DNA from: Microbacterium hydrothermale
Lineage (GTDB): Bacteria; Actinomycetota; Actinomycetes; Actinomycetales; Microbacteriaceae
Assembly (NCBI RefSeq): GCF_004854025.1
Contig: NZ_STGM01000009.1
Coordinates: forward strand, 1-64,000
Length of the DNA stretch: 64,000 nucleotides
Reading direction: 5' to 3'
Part shown: positions 42,714-51,520 of the stretch, one piece after another
How the letters are laid out: each line of letters starts with the position of its first letter
Position numbering within the stretch: the stretch's first letter is position 1
Translations under genes and position numbers: made by a program
Notes under the pieces: model-generated
Told to the model about the DNA's origin: nothing
Seen by the model: only the letters and a program-made list of their open reading frames with translations
The model's database searches: none

Positions 42714-44012
42714 GTGCACGTGGTGATGTTCGCCGACCAGCACCTCGAGTCGCTCGGCGGTGCGCAGGTGTCGATGCGCCTGCAGAAGCGGTTCCTCGAA
42801 CGCGCCGGGCACGTGGTCACCGTCGTCGCTCCGCGCCTGCACCGCCCGGCATCCGACGATCCGGCCTACCTCGACCTCCCCTCGATCGCCATCACCCCCG
42901 ACCGCGAGTACGCGCTCACGTGGCCGGGCGCGCGCACGGATCGCTTCCTGGATGCCGAGATGGGGGCGCGCCTCCCGGTCGACGTCGTGCACGTGCAGGC
43001 GGACTTCTGGGGCGCGTTCATCGGCCACCGGTACGCGGCCCGGCACGGGCTGCCCGTGGTGCACACGATGCACAACCGCGTCGACGTCGGGATCGAGGCG
43101 ACCGCGCCGTTCCCCGGCCTGGTGCTCCGCGCGCTCAACGCGTGGGCCCGCCGCGCACTGCCCGCCGCGGGATCGCGGTCCGGGGCTCAGCCATCGGCCC
43201 GCCGTGATCCCGGTTCCGCGCCGGCGCGCGGTGAGGACGGGGCTGATCCGCGCGATCCCGCGAGCTCACCGTCGGCCGCTCCGTCGTCGCGCGTCGACGG
43301 GTGGGCCTTCCTGCATCGGCTGGCCCGTCTCTCGCGCGCGGTCACGGCGCCGTCCGGGCATTTCGCGCGCCGCCTGGAACAGCACGGGGTGGCCTCGGCG
43401 GTCGACGTCATCTGGAACGGCATCGACGACGACGTGCTCGACGCCGCCCTCGCCTTCGGTCCCTCCGCGCGCCGCTCCGGCCGTCCGCGCTTCGTCTGGC
43501 TCGGGCGCATGAGCCCCGAGAAGCGCCTGCTGCCCTTCCTCGAGGCCGTCGCGGCATCCGGGATCGATGCCGAGATCGAGGTCATCGGCGGGGGCGCGCA
43601 GCTCGCCGCCGCGCGGCGGTTCGTCGGGCGGGCCCAGCCGACGGCGGCGGTCACCTTCGCCGGACGACTGCCCTACGCCGAGACCCTCGCGCGCCTCGCC
43701 GACGCCGACGCGGTGGTGCAGACGTCGATCGGCTTCGAGACGCAGGGCATGACGGTCTTCGAGGCGGCGTCGCTCGGGACCCCCGCCGTCGTGAGCGATC
43801 CCGACATCGCGGCCGAGCTCGGCGGCGGGGTCTGGGCCGTGACGGATGCCACGGTGCCGGCGCTCGCGGAGGCCCTGCGTCGCGCCGCCGCCGACATCGC
43901 CGCGGGATCGCCCGTGCGACCGCATCCCTCGATCGCGGAGCGGTTCCGCCAGTCGTCCCGCACCGCGGCGATGGTCGGGGTGTACGAGCGGGCCGTCCGC
44001 GCCGGTCGCTGA
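42714..44012 (+). CDS. GT4-family glycosyltransferase with disordered insertion
   Basis: The 432-residue GT-B protein has N-terminal VVMFADQHLESLGGAQVSMRL, donor domain FVWLGRMSPEKRLLPFL and late motif FETQGMTVFEAASLG, which is the E-x7-E of retaining GT4 enzymes. Between the domains (about residues 150-195) is a Ser/Pro/Arg/Asp-rich low-complexity insertion absent from ordinary members. It uses GTG 42714, 4 bases after the preceding GT4 stop. It probably acts on the product of that enzyme. Confidence 0.85.
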   Translation: MHVVMFADQHLESLGGAQVSMRLQKRFLERAGHVVTVVAPRLHRPASDDPAYLDLPSIAITPDREYALTWPGARTDRFLDAEMGARLPVDVVHVQADFWGAFIGHRYAARHGLPVVHTMHNRVDVGIEATAPFPGLVLRALNAWARRALPAAGSRSGAQPSARRDPGSAPARGEDGADPRDPASSPSAAPSSRVDGWAFLHRLARLSRAVTAPSGHFARRLEQHGVASAVDVIWNGIDDDVLDAALAFGPSARRSGRPRFVWLGRMSPEKRLLPFLEAVAASGIDAEIEVIGGGAQLAAARRFVGRAQPTAAVTFAGRLPYAETLARLADADAVVQTSIGFETQGMTVFEAASLGTPAVVSDPDIAAELGGGVWAVTDATVPALAEALRRAAADIAAGSPVRPHPSIAERFRQSSRTAAMVGVYERAVRAGR

Positions 44013-44086
44013 GACCCGAATCCCGCCCGCCCGGAGCAGCGCACTCGTCGGACGGGAGGCGTGGCCACCGCGTCTTCGGGGCGGAG

Positions 44087-44329
44087 CTAGTGTGCTCCGG
44101 CCGGACGCGCGGGTCGAGCCGCGCGAGAGGTCTCGGCCGCGGGGGAGGGGAGCGGTTTCGCCTCGTCGCGGCTCGCGGTCGACGCGGATGCCGCGCTCTC
44201 GCGGCGTGCGGCGGCGGGGATCCGGGTCGGATCGGTGGGGATGCGGCCGTACCCATCGGTGCGCATCAGCCACACCGTGCCGATGATTCCGGCGAGGGAC
44301 AGGAGGCCGAGAGCGATGAAATATGCCAT
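44087..44329 (-). CDS. Small single-pass membrane protein
   Basis: The 80-residue protein has an N-terminal transmembrane helix (AYFIALGLLSLAGIIGTVWLM) and a hydrophilic Pro/Ala/Arg/Ser-rich tail. Short proteins of this layout are common unknowns in Microbacteriaceae. ATG 44329 begins the helix; no ribosome site is evident. The gene is divergent from the GlxA-like regulator, with only about 25 bases between its start and the regulator's candidate operator. Confidence 0.62.
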   Translation of the reverse strand: MAYFIALGLLSLAGIIGTVWLMRTDGYGRIPTDPTRIPAAARRESAASASTASRDEAKPLPSPAAETSRAARPARPAGAH

Positions 44330-44353
44330 GGCAGAAAAGCTACGGGTAGAGGA

Positions 44354-44376
44354 ATCATGCCGACGAGTGGCATGAT
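44354..44376. promoter_or_regulatory. Candidate operator of the GlxA-like regulator
   Basis: ATCATGCC (44354-44361) and GGCATGAT (44369-44376) form a perfect 8-bp dyad with a 7-base spacer. It lies between the small membrane protein gene and the preferred start of the regulator. The arms contain an alternative ATG (44357), which is a reason to prefer the downstream start. Confidence 0.4.
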
Positions 44377-44416
44377 GGACGCACTTCGAAAGATTCCTGC
44401 CACACCGGAGGTGCGC

Positions 44417-45418
44417 ATGCGCTCGGTCGCCGTCGTCGTCCAGCCGGGATTCGCCCCGTTCGAATTCGGGCTCGCGTGCGAGGCCTTCGGTCTCGATCGC
44501 AGCGACGACGGCATCCCGAACTTCGACTTCCGCATCGTCGCCCCCGACCCGGGCGTCGTCCCCGCGAACATCGGCTTCTCGCTGAACGTCGAGCACGGTC
44601 TGGAGGCCGCGCGCGACGTCGACATCCTCGTGCTCGCACCGATCCCCCGCGCGCAATGGGATCACGTCGACGAGCGCGTCGTCGAGGTCGTCCGGGCCGC
44701 GCACGCCCGCGGCGCGTGGCTGCTCAGCGTGTGCAGCGGGGCGTTCGTGATCGCGGCAGCCGGGGTGCTCGACGGCAAGCGCGCGACCACCCACTGGCGC
44801 TACGCCGACACGATGGCGCGCATGTATCCGCGGATCGACGTCGATCCCGACGTGCTCTACGTGCAGTCCGACAACATCATCACCAGCGCCGGCACGGCCG
44901 CGGGACTGGACGCCTGCCTGCACCTGCTCCGCCAGGAGCTCGGTTCCGAGCTCGCCAATCGCATCGCCCGGCGGATGGTCGTCGCCCCGCAGCGCGACGG
45001 CGGTCAGGCGCAGTTCATCGCCTCGCCGATACCGATCGACACCTCGCTCTCCTTGGCCCCGGTCACCGAGTGGATGCTGCAGAACCTGGGCGCGGAGCTG
45101 TCGGTCGATCGTCTCGCCGCTCGCGCCCACATGTCGCCGCGCACCTTCGCGCGTCGCTTCAAGGCCGATCTCGGCGCGACGCCCGCGGCGTGGCTGGCGC
45201 GCCAGCGCCTGCTGCACGCGCAACGACTGCTGGAGGAGACCGACCTCGGTCTCGACCGCATCGCCGCGGAGTGCGGATTCGGATCGGCCGCTGTGCTGCG
45301 GCAGAACTTCGCGCGCACGATGGGGCTGACGCCGACGGCGTACCGGGCGAGGTTCTCGTGCGCCGCGGACGCGGCATCCGGTTCCGTCCCCGCCGTCGGG
45401 GAGGCGATCCCGGCCTGA
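44417..45418 (+). CDS. GlxA-family AraC-type regulator with DJ-1/PfpI domain
   Basis: The 333-residue protein has an N-terminal DJ-1/PfpI-like domain (about 1-185, with the elbow LLSVCSGAFVIAAAG) and a C-terminal AraC DNA-binding domain (LSVDRLAARAHMSPRTFARRFKADLG and LDRIAAECGFGSAAVLRQNFARTMGLTPTAYR). ATG 44417 has GGAGG 5 bases upstream and begins the first strand. ATG 44357 would add 20 residues and also has GAGGA nearby. GlxA-type regulators often control quaternary-amine or amino-acid catabolism (GbdR, ArgR, CdhR). That is notable beside the betaine-type transporter operon it converges on. Confidence 0.9.
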   Translation: MRSVAVVVQPGFAPFEFGLACEAFGLDRSDDGIPNFDFRIVAPDPGVVPANIGFSLNVEHGLEAARDVDILVLAPIPRAQWDHVDERVVEVVRAAHARGAWLLSVCSGAFVIAAAGVLDGKRATTHWRYADTMARMYPRIDVDPDVLYVQSDNIITSAGTAAGLDACLHLLRQELGSELANRIARRMVVAPQRDGGQAQFIASPIPIDTSLSLAPVTEWMLQNLGAELSVDRLAARAHMSPRTFARRFKADLGATPAAWLARQRLLHAQRLLEETDLGLDRIAAECGFGSAAVLRQNFARTMGLTPTAYRARFSCAADAASGSVPAVGEAIPA

Positions 45419-45430
45419 GCGTCGACCGCG

Positions 45431-45469
45431 CGCAACGGCCCCGCCCGGAGAAGGGGCGGGGCCGTTGCG
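45431..45469. terminator. Perfect 16-bp bidirectional terminator
   Basis: CGCAACGGCCCCGCCC (45431-45446) pairs without mismatch with GGGCGGGGCCGTTGCG (45454-45469) around a 7-base loop. It lies between the convergent regulator and formaldehyde-activating-enzyme-like genes, 8 bases from the latter's stop. Confidence 0.85.
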
Positions 45470-45476
45470 GGATGCG

Positions 45477-45986
45477 TCAGGACGCGGGGGTGAAGAACGG
45501 ATTCGACGGTGCGGTGCGCGCGGCGAGAACGTCCTCGGTCGCGGGCAGCGAACGGGCGCCGTTGCGGATCGCCTCACGCGCCGCCTGGCGGTTGTTGCGG
45601 TAGATCTGCTCCGCATCGGTGGCGGCCGGGTTGACCCACACCGCCGCGATCACCGCGTGGGTGTCGGCCCACTCGGCGGGGATCTCTCCGTCGGCGACGG
45701 CATCGGCGATCCCGGATGCCACCCCGGCTTGCGCCGGCCCCCAGATCAGCAGCCCGTGGGCGTCGCTTTCGGGCGCCGACTTGGTGACGAAGAGGGTCAG
45801 CGGCTTGACGGGCAGGGACGGACGCAGCACCGCCACGAAGGGGACGTGCCCCGCGCTCGGCGTCGCGAGAGCCGTGGCCCAGGCGGTGCCGGCGGGGCCG
45901 TCGCGATGCCCGAGCACCGTGTTGATGTGCGCGGCGTGCGCCCCTTCGCCGACGAAGCTCTCGCCGATCTGCACGTCGAGGCTCAT
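45477..45986 (-). CDS. Formaldehyde-activating enzyme (Fae) family protein
   Basis: The 169-residue protein aligns by eye along its whole length with Fae: VQIGESFVGEGAHAAHINTVLG, GPAGTAWATAL, FVAVLRPSLPVKPLTLFV and GPAQAGVASGIADAVADGEIP. His20 corresponds to the catalytic His of methylotroph Fae, which condenses formaldehyde with tetrahydromethanopterin. That cofactor is not expected in this lineage, so another acceptor or a chaperone-like role is possible. It is the last gene of the betaine-type ABC operon and overlaps the binding-protein gene by 4 bases. Demethylation of an imported methylamine would release formaldehyde, which would explain the link. Confidence 0.85.
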   Translation of the reverse strand: MSLDVQIGESFVGEGAHAAHINTVLGHRDGPAGTAWATALATPSAGHVPFVAVLRPSLPVKPLTLFVTKSAPESDAHGLLIWGPAQAGVASGIADAVADGEIPAEWADTHAVIAAVWVNPAATDAEQIYRNNRQAAREAIRNGARSLPATEDVLAARTAPSNPFFTPAS

Positions 45987-46930
45987 CCGACGAGTCCCTG
46001 CTCCTTGAGCCAGTCGGTGGCGACGTCCTCGGGGTCTTCGCCGTCGACGTCGACGAGGGCGTTGAGCTTCTGCATCTCCTCGGTGGTCAGCAGCGGCGAG
46101 ATCTCGGCGATCACGTCGGCGATCGCCGGGTACTGCTCGAGCGTCGACTGCTTGAGGGTGAAGGCGCCCTGGTAGACGGGGAAGAACTCCTTGTCGTCCT
46201 GCAGCACGACGAGATCGAGCGCGGGGATGCGACCGTCGGTCTGGAAGACCTCGCCGAAGTTGCAGTCGTCGCCCTTCTGCGTCGCGGTGTAGATCACGCC
46301 GGTGTCGAGCAGCGCGACGTTGGAGTCGGGCACGTTCAAGCCGTACGCGGTCTTCAGGCCCGGCCAGCCGTCGTCACGGGTGGAGAACTCGCTCTCGATG
46401 CAGAAGGTCTGCTCGTTCGCGGGGAGCTTCGCGACGTCGGAGAGGGTCTTCACGCCCAACTCCTCGGCCTTGTCGGCGCGGATCGCGAAGGCGTAGGTGT
46501 TGTTGAGCGGAGCCGGGTCGAGCCACGCGATGCCCTTCGCCGCGTCGGCTTCCTTGGTGGCGGTGAACTGCGCCTCGGCCCCGGGCACGGGCGCGGTGTT
46601 GCCGTTGTAGGTGATCCACGAGGTGCCGGTGTACTCCCAGTACCCGAGGAACTCGTCGTTCTCGAGAGCCTGACGGACGTTGGCCGAGCCGACGAGCTTG
46701 GTGTTGGCCTCGACATCGGCCCCGCGGGCGTTGAGCAGCTGCGTGGTGATGTGGGCCAGGATGTACTGCTCGGAGAAGTCCTTCGAGCCGATCTGCCCGG
46801 TGAGCCCGGCGAGTTCGTCGCTGCCGCCGGCGGCGGAGCCGGAGCCGGACGAGCCGCCCGAACAGGCGGTGAGGGCCAAGACGCCGAGGGCCGCGACGGC
46901 GGTCAGCGAGAGAAGCGGACGACGCTTCAT
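45983..46930 (-). CDS. Glycine betaine/choline-type ABC substrate-binding lipoprotein
   Basis: The 315-residue protein has a lipoprotein signal (LTAVAALGVLALTAC, Cys23), a Gly/Ser linker and the OpuAC-type domain starting IGSKDFSEQYILAHI, with LGYWEYTGTSWITYNG further on. Aromatic residues (Y99, W98 region and later Tyr/Trp) could form the cation-pi box for quaternary ammonium. It delivers substrate to the two permeases encoded upstream. The exact ligand (betaine, choline, carnitine or another methylated amine) cannot be read. Its stop overlaps the Fae-like start. Confidence 0.88.
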   Translation of the reverse strand: MKRRPLLSLTAVAALGVLALTACSGGSSGSGSAAGGSDELAGLTGQIGSKDFSEQYILAHITTQLLNARGADVEANTKLVGSANVRQALENDEFLGYWEYTGTSWITYNGNTAPVPGAEAQFTATKEADAAKGIAWLDPAPLNNTYAFAIRADKAEELGVKTLSDVAKLPANEQTFCIESEFSTRDDGWPGLKTAYGLNVPDSNVALLDTGVIYTATQKGDDCNFGEVFQTDGRIPALDLVVLQDDKEFFPVYQGAFTLKQSTLEQYPAIADVIAEISPLLTTEEMQKLNALVDVDGEDPEDVATDWLKEQGLVG

Positions 46931-46982
46931 TGTGTCTCCTAAGGGTGGTGAGTGCGGTGGGTGATGCAGGGACGGTGGGGGC

Positions 46983-47773
46983 TCAGATGCCCTTGGGGGT
47001 CAGCAGGTTTTCGGCGACGCCGGCGATCCAGTCGATGAGCAGAGCGATGCAGGCCACGAGCACGGCGCCGGTGACGAGCACGGGGTAGCGCTGGAGCTTG
47101 AGACCGTTGACGATCATGTCGCCGAGCCCGCCGGCGTTGATGAAGGTGGCGATGGTGGCCACGCCGACGCAGAACACCAGCGCGGTGCGAAGCCCCGCCA
47201 GGATCACGGGCACGGCGAGGGGGAGTTCGATCCGGGCGAGCACTTGCACGGGGGTCATCCCCATGCCCCGCGCCGACTCGCGGATCGCGCCGTCGACCTG
47301 CTCGATGCCGATCATGGTGTTGCGCAGCACGGGCAGGAACGCGTAGATCACGAGGGCGACGAGGGCGGTGGTGTACCCGGTCTGCCAGATGATCGCGAGC
47401 AGGATCACGACACCGACTGCCGGTGTCGCCTGGCCGATGTTCGCCAGCGCGAGCACGATCGCCTTGATCGTGCGGGACGGGGTCTTCGCGAGCAGGATGC
47501 CGACCGGGATGGCGAGCACCGCCACCAGGGCCGACGCCGCCACGGTGAGGCTGAGGTGCTCGCCGATGCGCAGGAACAGGTAGTCGGCGTTGAGGGTGCG
47601 CTGTTCGATCGAGTCGAGCGGCAGCGACGACACCCACAGGTACAGCGCGAGGAGCAGGACCACGACCACCGCGGGGGTGACGAAGCGCTTCCAGAGGCGG
47701 CGTCCGCCGCGCTGACGGCGCGAGGCCGCCAGGCGTGCGGCGCCGATGCTCTGGGTCTCGGTGGTGACGGTGG

Positions 47774-47777
<4 letters not shown>
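46983..47777 (-). CDS. Osmoprotectant/quaternary amine ABC permease
   Basis: The 264-residue, six-helix inner membrane protein of the OpuCB/ProW type has the EAA-like loop IRESARGMGMTPVQVLARIELPLAVPVILAGLR. The N-terminal 30 residues are hydrophilic and basic. ATG 47777 overlaps the stop of the ATPase gene by 4 bases. It forms the translocation pore with the paralogous permease encoded at 48801. The 52 bases to the next gene hold its ribosome site. Confidence 0.9.
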
Positions 47778-48800
<1,023 letters not shown>

Positions 48801-48808
<8 letters not shown>

Positions 48809-49466
48809 GGAGCCCCCTTGAGGTGGTGACGCGGGTGATGAAGACGAAGGCGGCATCCAGGAGCAGCGCCAGGACGATGACGCCGAGCGTTCCGGTGAGC
48901 GCGAAGTTGAGGGCGTTGCGCGAACCGAGCGACGACAGGCCCATGAAGATGAACTGGCCCAGGCCCGGCCCGGCCACGTAGGCCGCAATGGCGGCGATGC
49001 CGACGGTCAGCTGCGCGGCGACGCGGACGCCGGTGAGGATGATGGGCCAGGCGATCGGCAGCTGAACCGAGAGCAGGATCCGCGCGGGCGACATGCCCAT
49101 GCCCTTGGCGGATTCCATGATCGCGGGCGGGACCTCGCGCAGCCCCACGACGGTGTTCCGCACGATCGGCAGCAGCGAGTAGAACACGAGCGAGAACACC
49201 GTGGGCGTCCACCCGAGTCCGAGCACCGGGGTCAGCAGGGCCAGCAGTGCCAGCGACGGAATGGTCAGGGCGACGCCGGCGGCGGCGATCGTGACCGAGC
49301 GCGAGACCGGGCGGTTCCACACGGCGATGCCGATCGCGATGCCGATGACGGCGGCGATGGCGATGCTCAGCACGACGACGGCGACGTGCTGGAGCACGAG
49401 TTCGGCGATGTCGTCGCTGCGGCGGCCCCAGAAGGTGAAGAGTCCGCCGAGGTCGAAGTCGGACAT
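48801..49466 (-). CDS. Osmoprotectant/quaternary amine ABC permease (first gene of operon)
   Basis: The 221-residue, five-to-six-helix permease has the loop IMESAKGMGMSPARILLSVQLPIAWPIILTGVR. ATG 49466 has GGAG 8 bases upstream; the in-frame ATG at 49487 lies within the purine-rich ribosome site itself. It leads the leftward operon permease-ATPase-permease-binding protein-Fae. A TTGCGCATATGGCAA palindrome lies 89 bases upstream of its start and probably controls the operon. Confidence 0.9.
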
Positions 49467-49554
49467 GCGTCGCACTCCTCTCCTCATCGAGATGGGCCGC
49501 GGTTCACGGCTGCGGCTGACTGTACGGCTGGGGGGTTCTTATCCTCAACCGGTG

Positions 49555-49569
49555 TTGCGCATATGGCAA
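49555..49569. promoter_or_regulatory. Candidate IclR operator upstream of the ABC-Fae operon
   Basis: TTGCGCATATGGCAA is a 15-base palindrome (TTGC-N7-GCAA with central CATATG). It touches the stop codon of iclR and precedes the ABC operon. TTGCCATATTCACAT at 50456 matches its reverse complement, TTGCCATATGCGCAA, at 11 of 15 positions. Confidence 0.5.
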
Positions 49570-50436
49570 TTAGCGCGATCCGGAGGTGATCGCGTCGAAG
49601 CCCACTGCCCGCGAGAGGTCCTTCGCGCTGGATGCCACGAACCGGGCGAGAGCGTCGAGACGGTCGCCGATGCGGGTCTTGGGGGCGCTGACGTTCAGGG
49701 CGGCGACGATGCGCCCCGTGAAATCGCGCACGGGGGCGCTCGCGCCGACGACGCCGAGCTCGAGCTCCTCGTCGAGCAGGGCGTACCCGTTCGCCCGGAT
49801 GCGGGCGAGCTCGGCGCGGAGGCTCTCGAGGTCGGAGACCACCTGCCGGTCGGCGGGTGGGCTCGGCAGCACCGAGAACCCCGCCGCGTGCGGGGGCACC
49901 GGCCCGACGATCGCCTGGTCCTGGCCGTGCTCGGCGTACCAGCGGGTGAGGGAGTCGTCGTCCCAGTCGCTCAGCAGGACGCGCCCCGAGGGCGTGCGCC
50001 AGGCGGCGGTCGTGATTCCCTCCCATCCGGTCGTGCGGAACTCGTGCGGGCTCAGCTCGCTGGCGATGGTGAGCACGTTGCCGCCGCGCAGCACGCACAG
50101 GTGCGTCGTCTCGCGGGCGCGCTGAGCGACCCGGCGCAGGATCGGCTGCGACTCGCGGGTGAGGGTGCTCTCGACCGTGAGGGCGGCGAGGGCGTACAGG
50201 CGCGCCCCCAGTCGGTACGCGAGGGTGTTGTCGTCGCGGTCGACGAGACCCGCGTCGCCGAGGGTCGCGAGCGTGCGGGAGACGACGGCCTTGTCGCGAC
50301 CCGTGATCTGCGCGACCCTCGACACACCGAGCCCGCCGGCGGCGACCGCTTCGGCGGATCCGAGGATCTCGAGGATCTCGACGTCGCGGGCCAGGCCCGA
50401 GGAATTGCGACGCGGGGTCGCCGTGGCATCTGTCAT
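49570..50436 (-). CDS. IclR-family transcriptional regulator
   Basis: The 288-residue protein has an N-terminal winged helix (LARDVEILEILGSAEAVAAGGLGVSRVAQITGRDKAVVSRTLATLGDAGLVDRD, about 14-70) and the C-terminal IclR effector domain (TTHLCVLRGGNVLTIASE, ARIRANGYALLDEELELGVVGASAPVRD). IclR regulators respond to small acids, aldehydes or aromatic compounds. The gene sits between two oppositely directed operons with related palindromes before each, so it probably controls both transport and oxidation. It has a normal ATG start at 50436. Confidence 0.92.
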   Translation of the reverse strand: MTDATATPRRNSSGLARDVEILEILGSAEAVAAGGLGVSRVAQITGRDKAVVSRTLATLGDAGLVDRDDNTLAYRLGARLYALAALTVESTLTRESQPILRRVAQRARETTHLCVLRGGNVLTIASELSPHEFRTTGWEGITTAAWRTPSGRVLLSDWDDDSLTRWYAEHGQDQAIVGPVPPHAAGFSVLPSPPADRQVVSDLESLRAELARIRANGYALLDEELELGVVGASAPVRDFTGRIVAALNVSAPKTRIGDRLDALARFVASSAKDLSRAVGFDAITSGSR

Positions 50437-50455
50437 GGACCGGAACCCTAGCCCG

Positions 50456-50470
50456 TTGCCATATTCACAT
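50456..50470. promoter_or_regulatory. Candidate IclR operator in the iclR/dehydrogenase divergent region
   Basis: TTGCCATATTCACAT lies 20 bases before the iclR start and 121 bases before the dehydrogenase start. It resembles the palindrome at 49555-49569. Its position suits autoregulation and control of the rightward operon. A leader of about 100 bases separates it from GTG 50591. Confidence 0.42.
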
Positions 50471-50590
50471 CAAGGGATGCTCACAAGGCATCCTGCCTCT
50501 ATCGTGGCCCTGCGGTCGCCACTGGCGGGCTCGAAGACGAGAGCCGCAGGAGCGCACCGCCCCCGATCCACGATCTCAAGGACTGGTCCC

Positions 50591-51520
50591 GTGACGAAGC
50601 GCACACTCACCGTCGGATTCATCGGCCTGGGCAGCATGGGCAGCGGGATGACCCGCAACCTCCAGGCATCCGGCTTCCCCCTCGTCGTCACCGACGTCCG
50701 CCCCGAAGCGGCGGCCGACGCCGTCGCGCGCGGCGCCGTCTGGGTCGACACCGCCGCCGAGGTGGCATCCCGCTCCGACCTGGTCATCACGATGCTGCCC
50801 ACCCCGCGGCACGTCGACCAGGTGCTGCGCGGGCCCGACGGACTGCTCGGCGCTCTCCCGCAGGGCGGCACCTGGGTCGACATGTCGACCTCGGTGCCCG
50901 AGGTGGCCGAGCGCGCCCGCGCTGACCGCCCCGACCTCCACGTGCTCGACGCCCCCGTCAGCGGGATGTCGGTCGGCGCGGCCAACGGCACCCTGCAGAT
51001 CTTCATTGGCGGCGAGGCCGACGACGTCGAGCGCCTGCGCGAGGTGTTCGAGGCGATGGGCGAGCCCGAGCGCATCCTGCACGTCGGCGGCCACGGCGCC
51101 GGCTACGCGGTCAAGCTCATGATCAACCAGCTGTGGTTCTCGCACCTGATCGCCACCGCCGAGGTGCTCTCGGTCGGCGTCAAGGCCGGGGTCGACCTCG
51201 AGGTGCTGCGCCGCGCCCTGGTCGCCAGTCCCGCCAACAGCAACTTCGTCGAGCACGACGTGCTGTCGATCCTCGACCACGGCGACTACGACGAGGGCTT
51301 CGCCCTGGCCCTCGCCTGCAAGGACCTCGGGCTGTCGAGCGACCTGGCCCGCTCGGTCGGGATGCCGTACGAGCTCTCGGGCCTCGTCGACCAGCAGTTC
51401 CGCCGCGCCAAGGCCATGTACGGCGAGCGCGCGGGCGAGATGGCGCCCTTCCGCCTGTACGAGGACCTGCTCGGCGAGCCCCTGCGCCGCGCCCAGGCGA
51501 CCGCGGGGGTCGCACGATGA
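50591..51520 (+). CDS. Beta-hydroxyacid dehydrogenase (3-hydroxyisobutyrate/tartronate-semialdehyde reductase type)
   Basis: The 309-residue protein has the NAD(P) motif GFIGLGSMGSGMTRNL, the substrate loop DAPVSGMSVGAANGTL and the catalytic Lys in GAGYAVKLMINQ. Arg in TDVRPE after strand 2 favours NADP. Members interconvert beta-hydroxyacids and semialdehydes. GTG 50591 has AAGGA 9 bases upstream. It is coupled by ATGA to an aldehyde dehydrogenase, so a hydroxyacid-to-semialdehyde-to-acid route is likely. Confidence 0.9.
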   Translation: MTKRTLTVGFIGLGSMGSGMTRNLQASGFPLVVTDVRPEAAADAVARGAVWVDTAAEVASRSDLVITMLPTPRHVDQVLRGPDGLLGALPQGGTWVDMSTSVPEVAERARADRPDLHVLDAPVSGMSVGAANGTLQIFIGGEADDVERLREVFEAMGEPERILHVGGHGAGYAVKLMINQLWFSHLIATAEVLSVGVKAGVDLEVLRRALVASPANSNFVEHDVLSILDHGDYDEGFALALACKDLGLSSDLARSVGMPYELSGLVDQQFRRAKAMYGERAGEMAPFRLYEDLLGEPLRRAQATAGVAR

